64,000 nucleotides of DNA, taken from Gilvimarinus agarilyticus. GTDB lineage: Bacteria; Pseudomonadota; Gammaproteobacteria; Pseudomonadales; Cellvibrionaceae. The stretch lies in NCBI RefSeq assembly GCF_000832015.1, contig NZ_JXCJ01000001.1:2186932-2250931 (forward strand). Direction: 5' to 3'. The notes under the pieces were generated by a model. That model was not told the DNA's origin. It saw only the letters and a list, made by a program, of their open reading frames with translations, and did no database searches. Shown in pieces: positions 17,838-26,854 of this stretch (within the stretch, counting starts at the first letter, position 1; each line of letters starts with the position of its first letter). A program made the position numbers and the translations under genes.

Positions 17838-17859
17838 CCGTAATTTGCGCGAATTACGG
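17838..17859. promoter_or_regulatory. Perfect inverted repeat CCGTAATT-N6-AATTACGG
   Basis: Two perfect 8-base arms separated by TGCGCG, with partial symmetry extending into the centre (GCGC). It is preceded by two TTGAC elements (17824, 17834) and followed by TACAATAAAT (17861), so it may overlap a promoter. A 22-base palindrome of this kind suggests a dimeric repressor or activator. Confidence 0.45.
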
Positions 17860-17990
17860 CTACAATAAATAGTGTTTCAAGTATCCCTCTTGGAGGTGCC
17901 GCTCCTTACCGGTCAGTTTGGCACATTAGCCACTAAAGTGACTCGCCTCTGTGGTGGGGTTAATTGTGTTCGCCTGCGTCGCCCGTCACG

Positions 17991-18006
17991 GTAGCGCTGT
18001 AGCGCT
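17991..18006. repeat. Tandem duplication of GTAGCGCT with AGCGCT cores
   Basis: Two adjacent copies of GTAGCGCT, each containing the AGCGCT palindrome also found in the operator-like site upstream of the TonB receptor (9437-9448). Possible tandem or overlapping LacI-type operator for the GH3 gene. Confidence 0.35.
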
Positions 18007-18218
18007 TACGTCCACCCGTGCGGCATCGGTAAATGGTAGTAGGCTGACGTGTTGGATAAAAAGTGGCGAATGCCACTTTGCACCTTCGCGCGAGGTGGGG
18101 CGCACTGGTATCCATTTTTGCAGTAATCTTGGCTCCTGTTCGCTATGGTGGCAAGTAGAACCTTTTTTAACGATACGACGTTGATAAACGATTTTGATAA
18201 AACTTATAAGGAGCCTAT

Positions 18219-20792
18219 ATGGCTATTAACTCCTTTCAGCGCCTGACTTTGGCTGGGGCCGTGATGGCTGCTCTGGTCGGTTGTCAAACCCAATCTGACT
18301 CATCTCAATCAAGCGCTAAAACGACTAAAGTTACCTGGCCCGCCATTGAGAGTGAGGTTCAGAAAGACCCTGCAATTGAGGCCCGAATCGACGAGTTGTT
18401 GTCCCAGATGACGCTTGAAGAAAAAGTGGGACAGATGATCCAGCCTGAAATTAAGCAGGTAACCCCCGACGATATCCGCGATTACCATATTGGCTCGGTA
18501 CTTAACGGCGGGGGCACTACACCGGACAATAACAAGTATGCGAGTGTCCAGGACTGGGTGGATTTGGCGGATAGTTATTACTACGCCTCCATTGATAAAT
18601 CCGATGGCCGTACCGGCGTGCCCATTATCTGGGGTACCGATGCGGTACACGGCGTGGGTAATGTTGTCGGTGCGACTTTGTTTCCTCACAACATTGCCCT
18701 GGGCGCAACCCATAACCCTGATTTATTAGAGCAAATTGGCTGGGTAACAGGCCGCGAGCTTAAAATCACCGGTATCGACTGGAACTTCTCTCCCACGGTT
18801 GCCGTTTCGCGCGACGAGCGTTGGGGCCGCGCCTATGAGGCCTGGTCGGAAGACCCAGAGCTGGTTGGGCAATACGCCGGCCGGATGATTCGGGGCTTGC
18901 AGGGCGAGCCAAAATCGGACGACTTCCTAAGCGAAGATCATGTTATTGCCACCGCTAAGCACTTTATCGGTGACGGCGGTACGGATAAAGGTATCGACCG
19001 TGGCGACACTATCGCCACAGAAGAGCAGCTGCGCGATATTCACGGTGCGGGTTACTTCACCGCAATCGAAGCGGGCGTACAAGTGGTTATGGCATCGTTC
19101 ACCTCGTGGGAGGGCACGCGAATGCACGGCCACGAATACTTGCTAAGTGATGTATTGAAAGGCCAAATGGGTTTTGATGGCTTTATTGTCGGCGACTGGA
19201 GCGGTCACGGCTTTATTCCGGGCTGTACCGCGCTCGACTGCCCACAGGCGGTAAATGCGGGTTTGGATATCTATATGGCGCCCGAGCCAGAGTGGAAGGA
19301 GCTGTTTGCCAGCACGGTCAAGCACGCTGAAGATGGCACTATTCCGATGGCGCGGATCGATGACGCCGTGCGCCGTATCCTGCGCGTTAAACTGCGGGCC
19401 GGGTTATTCGAAGCGGGCCCACCCTCAGAGCGAGGCATAGCCGGTCGCGACGATTTGTTAGGCGCCCCCGAGCATCGAGAGGTGGCTCGCCAGGCGGTAC
19501 GTGAATCGTTGGTTTTGCTTAAAAATAACGATGGCCTATTACCCCTGAGCCGTGACATCAATGTGCTGGTGACCGGTGATGGTGCCGATAACATTGGCAA
19601 GCAGGCCGGCGGCTGGTCGGTTACCTGGCAGGGTACGGGTAATAAGAATTCGGACTTCCCCGGTGCGACTTCCATTTATGACGGTATTGCCGAGGCGGTA
19701 GAGGCTGGCGGCGGCACTGCCGAGCTCAGTGCTAACGGCACTTTTATGGAAAAGCCCGATGTGGCAATTGTTGTGTTTGGCGAAGACCCCTACGCCGAAA
19801 TGCAGGGCGACTTGACCAACCTGATGTACAAGGGTGGCTCTGAGGCGGACTTAAACCTGCTTAAATCTTTCCAGAAGCAGGATATCCCGGTGGTGGCGTT
19901 GTTTATTACGGGCCGCCCGTTGTGGGTTAACCGCGAACTGAATGCCTCGGATGCTTTTATGGTGATTTGGCAGCCTGGTACCGAGGGTGGAGGTGTTGCT
20001 GATGTTGTGTTTCGCGCCAACGACGGCTCGATTAACCACGACGCGAAAGGCCGATTGTCGTTCAGCTGGCCTGAGCGCCCCGATCAGTACCTGTTAAACC
20101 GTGGTGATGAAGACTACAACCCGCTGTTCCCTTATGGTTTTGGCTTAAGCTACGCGGACAAGGACACCCTGGGTGATGAGCTGTCAGAGAAGGGCCTTAA
20201 AAAAGCAGCCACTCAGGATGTATTGGAGTTGTTTAACCGTCGTCCGCTCGATCCATGGGGCATTGAGGCCGTTGGCGCCGAAAATGACCGCGCGGTAATG
20301 AACAGTAACACCCTTCAAACCTCAACCGTCTTGGTCGAAGCGGTAGATCGTAATGAGCAGCAAGACGCTCGCCGCGTGGTGTTTAACGGTGAGGGGCCCG
20401 GTCATGTCGCGCTGTTTGCTGATGATCGTCAGGATTGGAGCGATTATGTAAAAGCAAAATCGGCCCTGTCATTTGATATCAAAGTTGATAAAGCGCCTAC
20501 TGAGACGACTTATCTGCGTCTTGGCTGCGGCTCTTATTGCGCTTCTGATATTGATATGACGCAAGGCATGCGTGATCACCTTGCCGGGGCCGGCTGGCAA
20601 ACCGTAACCGTAGATTTGGCGTGCTTCCCAGATGCGGGTGAAAACTTTGGTTTAAATCAGCCGCAGTCTGAGTACATTACTCAGGTGGTTCGTCCGTTTA
20701 CTATTTATACCACGGGTGAGCTGGAGATGAGCTTTGCCAATGTACGTTTGCTTAAAGGGCGTGCTGCGAGTGCGATGGTGAGTTGCCAGTAA
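18219..20792 (+). CDS. Lipoprotein glycoside hydrolase family 3 beta-glucosidase / exo-beta-glucanase
   Basis: An 857-residue GH3 enzyme with an N-terminal lipoprotein signal: lipobox LVGC at 19-22, Gln at +2, consistent with outer-membrane anchoring. The (beta/alpha)8 domain covers about 45-430, with GVPIIWGTDAVHG at 133-145, KHF at 247-249 and the nucleophile D326 in IVGDWSGHG. The alpha/beta sandwich with the acid/base Glu (GEDPYAEMQGD region) follows, then a C-terminal galactose-binding-like domain as in the marine Pseudoalteromonas ExoP exo-1,3/1,4-beta-glucanase. It removes glucose from the non-reducing ends of beta-glucans or cello-oligosaccharides. The ribosome site AAGGAG is 7 bases from the ATG. 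It follows the TonB receptor locus and is probably co-regulated with it. Confidence 0.93.
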   Translation: MAINSFQRLTLAGAVMAALVGCQTQSDSSQSSAKTTKVTWPAIESEVQKDPAIEARIDELLSQMTLEEKVGQMIQPEIKQVTPDDIRDYHIGSVLNGGGTTPDNNKYASVQDWVDLADSYYYASIDKSDGRTGVPIIWGTDAVHGVGNVVGATLFPHNIALGATHNPDLLEQIGWVTGRELKITGIDWNFSPTVAVSRDERWGRAYEAWSEDPELVGQYAGRMIRGLQGEPKSDDFLSEDHVIATAKHFIGDGGTDKGIDRGDTIATEEQLRDIHGAGYFTAIEAGVQVVMASFTSWEGTRMHGHEYLLSDVLKGQMGFDGFIVGDWSGHGFIPGCTALDCPQAVNAGLDIYMAPEPEWKELFASTVKHAEDGTIPMARIDDAVRRILRVKLRAGLFEAGPPSERGIAGRDDLLGAPEHREVARQAVRESLVLLKNNDGLLPLSRDINVLVTGDGADNIGKQAGGWSVTWQGTGNKNSDFPGATSIYDGIAEAVEAGGGTAELSANGTFMEKPDVAIVVFGEDPYAEMQGDLTNLMYKGGSEADLNLLKSFQKQDIPVVALFITGRPLWVNRELNASDAFMVIWQPGTEGGGVADVVFRANDGSINHDAKGRLSFSWPERPDQYLLNRGDEDYNPLFPYGFGLSYADKDTLGDELSEKGLKKAATQDVLELFNRRPLDPWGIEAVGAENDRAVMNSNTLQTSTVLVEAVDRNEQQDARRVVFNGEGPGHVALFADDRQDWSDYVKAKSALSFDIKVDKAPTETTYLRLGCGSYCASDIDMTQGMRDHLAGAGWQTVTVDLACFPDAGENFGLNQPQSEYITQVVRPFTIYTTGELEMSFANVRLLKGRAASAMVSCQ

Positions 20793-20810
20793 CGGTGTAT
20801 TTACCATCCC

Positions 20811-20842
20811 AAAAATGCCACCCTCGGGTGGCATTTTTTTTT
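20811..20842. terminator. Bidirectional terminator between GH3 and the PL14-like gene
   Basis: Stem AAAAATGCCACCC / GGGTGGCATTTTT with a very short loop, followed by nine Ts on the plus strand and by five Ts on the minus strand. It serves both converging genes. Confidence 0.9.
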
Positions 20843-20847
20843 GGTTA

Positions 20848-21654
20848 CTAATTGGCGTTGGAAATACTTAACCCATCAAACCACACCTTGGATAAATACG
20901 CTGGGGCCCAGTCGGGCGTGTTGCCGCCATGAAACGTTGAAAACATAATGCCCCCGATGTATCCCGCCGGCGTGTCTGTTAAGCGGTAGCTCATATCCTC
21001 GCGGTGCAGGATTTGTTTGCCATCAAACCAGACGGTTAGCTCGCCATTTTCCTGGCCTATTTCGTTGATTTTTATTTGCTGTGCCAGGCAGTGGCGTTGG
21101 CCGGGAATAAAGCGCGCGCCAAGCTCGATGTCCTGGCCCCACGGCTGTCCGCCGTAACGCCCGTTGGGTGAGGGGGGCAAATAGGCGTAAATAACCGCGG
21201 CGCCATTCTCGCGCCACATATAGCGCATCGTCCAGCCGTTACTGCCGTTTGGTTGATTGCCCCCGGAGCGAGACCATGAGTCTTCGGCCCCCATTAGGCC
21301 AGGTAGTTTTCCCCCTAGCACAAAATTAAAATCGCTAGAAAACGTAAGGCAGTAATTCAGGCGCAGTGCGGTATAGGAGGGCAATAAATCAGCCTGTTTC
21401 GCAAACTCGATGGGAAACTGAACTCCGCTCTGACCCGGGCCCACGCCAGCTTTTGGATAGCTTACCTGCAGCGAATGCTCGCCGGTCGGGTTTTGGGTGA
21501 CAGTGGTGGTGTCAAGCCGGTCGTTCCAGCGTAGTTGCCATTGCCCTGGCCAGTTGGGCTCCGCAAATGAAAACGTTTTAAGCGGTGCCGCCGTGGCGAG
21601 CGGGGGCAATGTGGCGAGAAAAAAGCAGTTAGCGAGTAGGGTAGTCGGCTTCAC
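20848..21654 (-). CDS. Secreted polysaccharide lyase family 14-like protein
   Basis: A 268-residue secreted protein with a signal peptide (1-22, cleavage after ATA). The body resembles the PL14 jelly-roll lyases (algal-virus glucuronan/alginate lyases and gastropod alginate lyases): FVLGGKLPGLMG near 113-124, WTMRYMWRENG near 143-153, GELTVWFDGKQIL near 208-220 and GGIMFSTFHGG near 235-245. Family members cleave alginate or glucuronan by beta-elimination; substrate specificity cannot be assigned from these motifs. Position next to a GH3 enzyme and a TonB receptor fits polysaccharide use, but the strand differs, so it is a separate unit. ATG 21654; upstream Shine-Dalgarno is weak. Confidence 0.72.
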   Translation of the reverse strand: MKPTTLLANCFFLATLPPLATAAPLKTFSFAEPNWPGQWQLRWNDRLDTTTVTQNPTGEHSLQVSYPKAGVGPGQSGVQFPIEFAKQADLLPSYTALRLNYCLTFSSDFNFVLGGKLPGLMGAEDSWSRSGGNQPNGSNGWTMRYMWRENGAAVIYAYLPPSPNGRYGGQPWGQDIELGARFIPGQRHCLAQQIKINEIGQENGELTVWFDGKQILHREDMSYRLTDTPAGYIGGIMFSTFHGGNTPDWAPAYLSKVWFDGLSISNAN

Positions 21655-21699
21655 GTTGCACCCGATTATTTAGGTTTTAGAAGTCTTTACAGGCTTTTG

Positions 21700-22353
21700 T
21701 CAACGCCAGCGATCCCAGGCATCCATGACTTTAGCGGAGTAGCGGTAGCTGCCATAACTGCCGTTATAGCGGGCCAATGCTTCGGCCAGACGGCCATCGG
21801 CGATGTCGATATAGTGCTTTAAGATGATGCAGCCGTAACGCAGGTTGGTGGCGGTATCGATCAGGTTGTCGTCGGGGCGGCCGATTTCGTTTTTCCAAAA
21901 TGGCATAATTTGCATAATGCCCATCGCGCCCACGGGGGATATGGCAAAGCGGTCAAAGTGGCTCTCGGTTTCGATAACGGCCAGAACCAACTCCGGCTTA
22001 ACCCCGGCCGAGGTTGCCTCACGGTGTACCAGTCGCAGCAGCGCTAAGCGCTCATCGGGCGATTTAATGTATCGCGCCAAGCGCCCATCCATCAACATCA
22101 GCCAGGCTTCGGCGTCAAAGCGATCGGTAAAGCTATCGGCTTTTTGAATATGATTTTTAAGCAGGTTGCGCAGCTCGTCGTCAACCGTGGATTGAGGGAT
22201 GACGGGTTTTTCGGTCACAGGCGTTAAGATGACATTGCCCGCGACGGTTTCAGCATTAAGTGCAGACCAGGGGTAAGCCAAGCTGCACGCAAGCGCCACG
22301 GTGGCGGCTGCGTGCAGCTTAGGGAGGGGTGCGTTAAGCTTGGTTAAGCGCAT
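21700..22353 (-). CDS. Lytic transglycosylase, SLT domain
   Basis: A 217-residue secreted murein hydrolase. A signal peptide covers about 1-34 (cleavage after LNA). The SLT domain (about 105-215) has the catalytic Glu in VIETESHF (E130), the following [16 protein letters not shown], the YGCIILKHY helix and the [10 protein letters not shown] motif of family 1 lytic transglycosylases, which cleave peptidoglycan with anhydromuramic acid formation. ATG 22353 overlaps the end of proS by 20 bases; earlier in-frame ATGs lie further inside proS. Translational coupling to proS is likely. Confidence 0.85.
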   Translation of the reverse strand: MRLTKLNAPLPKLHAAATVALACSLAYPWSALNAETVAGNVILTPVTEKPVIPQSTVDDELRNLLKNHIQKADSFTDRFDAEAWLMLMDGRLARYIKSPDERLALLRLVHREATSAGVKPELVLAVIETESHFDRFAISPVGAMGIMQIMPFWKNEIGRPDDNLIDTATNLRYGCIILKHYIDIADGRLAEALARYNGSYGSYRYSAKVMDAWDRWR

Positions 22354-24067
22354 CGCTAATGAGAGCAACAACATGATCGAGGGCAATATCTTGTTTGTCC
22401 TGATCGCGACGAGCTTTGTATTCGACATTGCCGGCCTCCAGGCCGCGGTCACCGACGACGATACGATGCGGGATGCCCATTAGGTCGGTGTTGGCCAGTA
22501 GCACGCCGAGGCGGGCTTTTTCTTCGTCCATTAGCAAGACGTCGGCGCCGGCCGCCTGTAAGTCGCCGTAAAGTTTCTCACAAGCTTCGCGCACTTGCTC
22601 CGATTTATGCATGTTGATTGGTACGATCGCCACCTGGAAAGGTGCAATGGCCGCGGGCCAAATAATGCCGTTATCATCGTAGTTTTGCTCGATCGCCGAG
22701 GCCACGACTCGGGTCACTCCAATGCCATAGCAACCCATGATCATGGTTTGTTCTTTGCCGTTTTCATTGAGCACAGTGGCACCCATGGCTTCGGAGTACT
22801 TAGTGCCCAACTGGAAAATATGGCCCACTTCGATACCGCGCTTAATTTCGAGTGTGCCCTTGCCACAGGGGCTTGGGTCACCGGCAACGATGTTGCGAAT
22901 GTCGGCGGCTTCGGCCACGGGTAGGTCGCGTTCCCAATTAACGCCAGTGCTGTGAACACCATCGCTGTTGGCGCCGCAGACAAAATCAGCCAAGGCCAGA
23001 GCGCTGTGGTCGGCAATTACACGAATGTTTAAGCCGCAAGGGCCTATCGAGCCTACGCTTACACCCAGCTCAGCTTTAATGCGTTCTTCCGGGGCAAAGG
23101 TGAGTGGTGTGGCAATACCGGTTAGCTTTTCGGCTTTGATGTCGTTTAGCTCGTGATCGCCCCGCAGTACCAGCGCTACTAAGGGTTGCTCAGCGCCTTC
23201 TTCGGCCGCTTCTCCCAATACAATCAGAGTTTTAACGGTGTGGCTGGCAGCGACGTTAAGAAACTCGGCCACCTCCTCAATGGAGTGTTTGCCGGGAGTC
23301 GCCACATCGGCTTTGTCGCGGCTTGGAGCCGGGCGGCTTGTAGCGGGAGGCAGGGCCTCGGCTTTTTCGATGTTGGCGGCGTAATCCGAGCCGTCGCTAA
23401 ACGCAATGGCGTCTTCACCGCTGTCGGCCAGCACGTGAAACTCGTGCGAAAAGGCGCCACCAATTGATCCGGTATCGGCCAGAACAGGGCGGTAAGCCAG
23501 ACCTATGCGGCTAAATATATTGCAGTAGGCGCTGTGCATACGCTCGTAGGTTTGCTGTAAACACTCGGCACTGGTGTGAAAAGAATAGGCGTCTTTCATA
23601 ATAAACTCGCGCGAACGCATTACCCCAAAGCGCGGGCGGATCTCATCGCGAAACTTTGTTTGTATTTGGTAAAAGTTGGCTGGCAGCTGCTTATAGCTGC
23701 TAATTTCGCCGCGTACTAAGTCAGTGATGACCTCTTCATGGGTTGGCCCCAGGCAAAAGGCGCGGTCGTGGCGATCGTTAATCCGCAGTAGTTCCGGGCC
23801 GTACTGCTCCCAGCGGCCGGACTCTTGCCACAGCTCGGCCGGTTGCACCACGGGCATCATGACCTCTTGTGCGCTGGCGTTGTTCATCTCTTCGCGTACG
23901 ATGTTTTCAACCTTGCGCAGTACCCGAAGCCCCAGCGGGAGCCAGGTGTAAAGGCCGGAGGCGAGTTTACGGATCATGCCGGCGCGCAGCATTAGCTGGT
24001 GGCTGATGACTTCAGCATCGGCAGGGGTTTCTTTTAACGTGGCGATTAAAAAACGGCTGGAGCGCAT
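22334..24067 (-). CDS. proS: Prolyl-tRNA synthetase
   Basis: A 577-residue class II synthetase of the bacterial (ProS1) type with the editing INS domain. Motif 1 region [19 protein letters not shown], motif 2 [21 protein letters not shown] (shortened here) and motif 3 [11 protein letters not shown] are present, and the insertion domain covers about 225-385. It charges tRNA-Pro with proline and deacylates Ala-tRNA-Pro. First gene of a two-gene unit with the lytic transglycosylase, as in Pseudomonas. Confidence 0.97.
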   Translation of the reverse strand: MRSSRFLIATLKETPADAEVISHQLMLRAGMIRKLASGLYTWLPLGLRVLRKVENIVREEMNNASAQEVMMPVVQPAELWQESGRWEQYGPELLRINDRHDRAFCLGPTHEEVITDLVRGEISSYKQLPANFYQIQTKFRDEIRPRFGVMRSREFIMKDAYSFHTSAECLQQTYERMHSAYCNIFSRIGLAYRPVLADTGSIGGAFSHEFHVLADSGEDAIAFSDGSDYAANIEKAEALPPATSRPAPSRDKADVATPGKHSIEEVAEFLNVAASHTVKTLIVLGEAAEEGAEQPLVALVLRGDHELNDIKAEKLTGIATPLTFAPEERIKAELGVSVGSIGPCGLNIRVIADHSALALADFVCGANSDGVHSTGVNWERDLPVAEAADIRNIVAGDPSPCGKGTLEIKRGIEVGHIFQLGTKYSEAMGATVLNENGKEQTMIMGCYGIGVTRVVASAIEQNYDDNGIIWPAAIAPFQVAIVPINMHKSEQVREACEKLYGDLQAAGADVLLMDEEKARLGVLLANTDLMGIPHRIVVGDRGLEAGNVEYKARRDQDKQDIALDHVVALISDALNQA

Positions 24068-24289
24068 AGTGTCGGATCTTATGTCAGGGCCAAAGTTTAT
24101 TGCTGCGTAAATGACTGCGTGTCTACAGTATTAGTCGCTATAATCAGGTTATACCGCCGCATCGGTTGGGCGCGGCTTGGTTAGCGTATTCTACGCAGCT
24201 TAGGCCTCGGGGTACAGATATCGAGGTGTAATTAGGTAGGCCCGGGGTGCAGTAGTGGCCTTGGCTGGGGATGCTTATTGGAGGGTACT

Positions 24290-24766
24290 ATGTTTGCACT
24301 GGATCACCGCCTGGTCGACGATACGATTATCGTTGGCCGGTTCGAGCTTTCGTTAGTGTTATTGGTAAAAGATGCCAATTATCCGTGGTGTATTTTGGTG
24401 CCCGAGCGCGAGAACGTGATTGAGCTATACCATTTAAGTGACACTGATCAGCAGCAGCTGACCCGAGAGTCCTGCCAACTGGCGGAGGTGATGAACAGCC
24501 TGTTTGATGCCGATAAAATCAATATCGCGGCGTTGGGTAATAGGGTACCTCAGTTACATATCCACCATGTGGCGCGTTTTGCCGAAGATGCGGCTTGGCC
24601 CGCACCTATATGGGGCGCACAACCGGTTAAACCCTATGAGCCCGAGCTGTTGCAAAAACGTATCGTCAAACTCAGCGATGCGCTAACCGGTGAGGGCTTT
24701 ACGCCACTACCAGCTACAGAGCCCTATCAGCCGAGACCCTCCAATATCCCTAAAATCAATTGCTAA
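24290..24766 (+). CDS. HIT family protein
   Basis: A 158-residue histidine-triad nucleotide-binding domain protein. Motif PQLHIHHVARF (residues about 85-95) corresponds to the HIT motif; the subfamily with HIHHVAR and a following PIWGAQPVKPY tail is common in Pseudomonas and relatives. HIT proteins hydrolyse or bind nucleotide phosphoramidates or dinucleotide polyphosphates; the substrate is unknown. ATG 24290 has a strong GGAGGG ribosome site. Confidence 0.85.
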   Translation: MFALDHRLVDDTIIVGRFELSLVLLVKDANYPWCILVPERENVIELYHLSDTDQQQLTRESCQLAEVMNSLFDADKINIAALGNRVPQLHIHHVARFAEDAAWPAPIWGAQPVKPYEPELLQKRIVKLSDALTGEGFTPLPATEPYQPRPSNIPKINC

Positions 24767-24783
24767 TAGCGCCAAATAAATAC

Positions 24784-24810
24784 AAAAAAGCCCGCAGTAG
24801 CGGGCTTTTT
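24784..24810. terminator. Bidirectional terminator between the HIT gene and the HU-like gene
   Basis: Perfect stem AAAAAGCCCGC / GCGGGCTTTTT with the loop AGTA; T run on both strands. Confidence 0.92.
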
Positions 24811-24828
24811 ACATAATACCCAGTTGTT

Positions 24829-25251
24829 TTACAGGGCCATTTCTTTCAGTTTTTTCAGTGGGCGCACTTTAACCGTGGTCGTGGCCGGCTTGGCTTTAAA
24901 CATGGTTTCTTCGCCAGTAAAAGGGTTGATACCTTTACGGGCTTTGGTGGCTGGCTTTTTAACGGTTTGAACTTTTAACAAGCCGGGCAGAACAAATTCG
25001 CCACAGGCGCGTTTTTTGATGTGTCCTTCGATAACGGCAGACAGCTCGTCCAGCACAGACTGAACCTGCTTCTTGCTCAGCTCAGTGTTTTCGGCAATTT
25101 GCGTAACAATCTGAGTTTTGTTATAGCGCTCGCGAACGGCGGTGATTTTGCGCTCTGGTGCCGCTTTAACGGGAGCCTTTTTTACAGCGGCTTTTTTGGC
25201 GGGAGCCTTTTTCGCGGGGGCTTTTTTTGCAGGAGCTTTTCTAGCGGCCAT
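24829..25251 (-). CDS. HU-family DNA-binding protein with Lys/Ala/Pro-rich N-terminal tail
   Basis: A 140-residue nucleoid-type protein. Residues 1-35 consist of AKKAP-type repeats resembling histone H1 tails and the C-terminus of AlgP. Residues 42-135 are an HU/IHF-like domain: KTQIVTQIAENTELSKKQVQ, GEFVLPGLLKVQTVKKPA, KARKGINPFTGEETMFKAKP. Usual HU is about 90 residues without such a tail. The start is the ATG at 25251 with AGGATCACAAC upstream; in-frame extensions further upstream are unlike the family. Likely role is DNA compaction or regulation (inference). Confidence 0.85.
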   Translation of the reverse strand: MAARKAPAKKAPAKKAPAKKAAVKKAPVKAAPERKITAVRERYNKTQIVTQIAENTELSKKQVQSVLDELSAVIEGHIKKRACGEFVLPGLLKVQTVKKPATKARKGINPFTGEETMFKAKPATTTVKVRPLKKLKEMAL

Positions 25252-25457
25252 GTTGTGATCCTTGTGTTCAGAGTTAATTAAAGTGTCTGCGTTAAGCGTT
25301 GTAAATGTTGCCGAGAATAGACTTTGGTTAAGCTCGGCAACACAGTTGAGTCTATATATAAAGGATAAAAAAGCGATCAGCAAGAAAAAAGTCATTTAAA
25401 CAGGGGGAAAAGCGCAATATTTACATTGTCGGGCGCATTAAGCCTATATTTGATGCT

Positions 25458-26264
25458 TTATAGCGCTTTATTCAAACGATCAATTTTTATAAAGAGTTTC
25501 TTTCCGTTGTCGGGTAACTGGTAGCGTTTGTTGTTGTCCTGCTGGGTTGTTTGCCTGTTTGAGTCAAGTGCCAGCCATTGACCAACCGGGCCAGAAACGC
25601 GTGTATACAATTCGTAGGCGTCCTGTTGGATGTTGTCGCCATCGTACTGGTGCGCCGCTAACGCAACCGTTGCGATATTGTCGGTAAGTGTGACCATGGC
25701 AAAGATTTCATACCCTTTCGTTACGTGCGATTGGACCTCAAAGCCGCCCCAGCCTATCGGTATCAATTCATTGTGACTGTGCGAGCGGGCGATTTGGGTT
25801 GGTTGACCAGTTTGCGTGCGCACTTGTGGGGCATTGCCGGGTGTTTGCGGTGTTTGATAGTGTCGGCTGGTATCGTCAGCGTTGTTGCCTGGGCGAGTAG
25901 TGCGGTACAAGACACTTACGGTGATCTCTTCCGGCGGGGTATCAAGCTCTTGTAGCAGTGTTTCTATGTCGGCAATGTTTTGAGCGGTACTGCGAATAAC
26001 CAGTTGTCGGTTGACGGTGGTAATACTGCCAGGTGGTGGAACCAGGGGGGCGAGCTGTTTAGCCGTTGCGGCCGTATCTAGGTGGTTAACAGGGAGTGTT
26101 TTTGTGATTAGTGGGGCTGCGGGTTCAGTACTCGGGTTTGAAATATCGCCCTCTGAAAAACCAAAGTCGGACACCGGTGCACTTGTTGCGTGTAGGCAGA
26201 GCACTAAAAAGGAGCTGAGGATTGCCATAGTCAGCGGTTTTGGCCCGTCTTTAAAGTTGCTCAT
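25458..26264 (-). CDS. Secreted secretin N-domain-like protein without secretin pore
   Basis: A 268-residue protein with a signal peptide (about 1-29). Residues 55-115 resemble the short N1/N2-type secretin domain: LPVNHLDTAATAKQLAPLV followed by TTVNRQLVIRSTAQNIADI and the LLQELDTPPEEITV end typical of secretin interdomain repeats. The remainder (120-268) does not match a secretin channel domain. No type II or III secretion genes are nearby. Function unknown; the ATG at 26264 has AGGGATACTGTT upstream. It lies 3' to the PLD-like gene, whose last 30 bases lie upstream of it with no overlap with this chosen start. Confidence 0.7.
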   Translation of the reverse strand: MSNFKDGPKPLTMAILSSFLVLCLHATSAPVSDFGFSEGDISNPSTEPAAPLITKTLPVNHLDTAATAKQLAPLVPPPGSITTVNRQLVIRSTAQNIADIETLLQELDTPPEEITVSVLYRTTRPGNNADDTSRHYQTPQTPGNAPQVRTQTGQPTQIARSHSHNELIPIGWGGFEVQSHVTKGYEIFAMVTLTDNIATVALAAHQYDGDNIQQDAYELYTRVSGPVGQWLALDSNRQTTQQDNNKRYQLPDNGKKLFIKIDRLNKAL

Positions 26265-26293
26265 AACAGTATCCCTGTGTGAGGTTTTAGGCC

Positions 26294-26794
26294 TTATAAA
26301 TGCAAAATCTGTAGCCCCGGCTCGGGTACGGCGTGCTGCCAAAGGCGTTGATATTCATCGGCAAGGGTTTTTACCTCTTGCGCGGCCCGGAAATTGGCCA
26401 CTCCGGCTGCCTGAGTGTCGTCACTTTTGTACACTAACAGCTCCCGGTCTGCGGCAATAAACCCCATCTGTTGGTTGTTGGGTTCGATTGTTAATTTGCG
26501 CAGATGGACCTTACTGGGGAGCCGTTGGTGTAAGCGTGCCAGTTGGTGGCCGCGTTCTAGTAAGTCCGAGGTGTCCCGTATCAAGATACGGACTTGGCTG
26601 TCCCTGGCCCGTCGCGCAAATCGGGAAACCGCGTTAACCACATCGTCCCGGTTGTAAACCAGCGGGTCTAACTGGTGGCTCAGTATATACAAGGTGCGTC
26701 GAGCGCGGGATATTAGCGCAAGGGTATGGAGGATGTTGTCTTCCAGTGAATCAAACAGCAGGGATGGGTGAGCGGCGTCCGTTGATTGGTTCAC
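26294..26794 (-). CDS. Phospholipase D-like protein of the DUF7931 type
   Basis: A 166-residue protein resembling the small PLD-like proteins found after a GNAT gene in Pseudomonas and relatives (annotated there as DUF7931). Hydrophobic core segments TLYILSHQLDPLVYN and VRILIRDTSDLLERGHQL, and FIAADRELLVYKSDD are visible. The HKD catalytic motif is not seen, so enzymatic activity is doubtful. It follows the GNAT gene by 60 bases on the same strand. Confidence 0.65.
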   Translation of the reverse strand: MNQSTDAAHPSLLFDSLEDNILHTLALISRARRTLYILSHQLDPLVYNRDDVVNAVSRFARRARDSQVRILIRDTSDLLERGHQLARLHQRLPSKVHLRKLTIEPNNQQMGFIAADRELLVYKSDDTQAAGVANFRAAQEVKTLADEYQRLWQHAVPEPGLQILHL

Positions 26795-26854
26795 TTTGGC
26801 TCCTCAGTGCGGTAATGACTTCAATATTATTGTTGCGAGGCTTTGGCGCTGGCT

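Larger units (their letters stand above)
17580..18218. other. Intergenic region upstream of the GH3 gene
   Basis: No supported gene; a 77-codon frame at 17951-18184 lacks any family feature. It contains a perfect inverted repeat at 17838-17859 and a tandem pair of GTAGCGCT at 17991-18006, both plausible binding sites for the GH3 promoter. No clear operon terminator was seen after 17579. Confidence 0.55.

Noticed and set aside
17951..18184. 77-codon frame upstream of the GH3 gene
   Set aside because: No recognisable protein features; it overlaps the repeats and palindromes of the likely promoter region.
25458..26264. Type II or III secretion system
   Set aside because: Only a single secretin-type N domain is present; no ATPase, pilin or inner-membrane components nearby.
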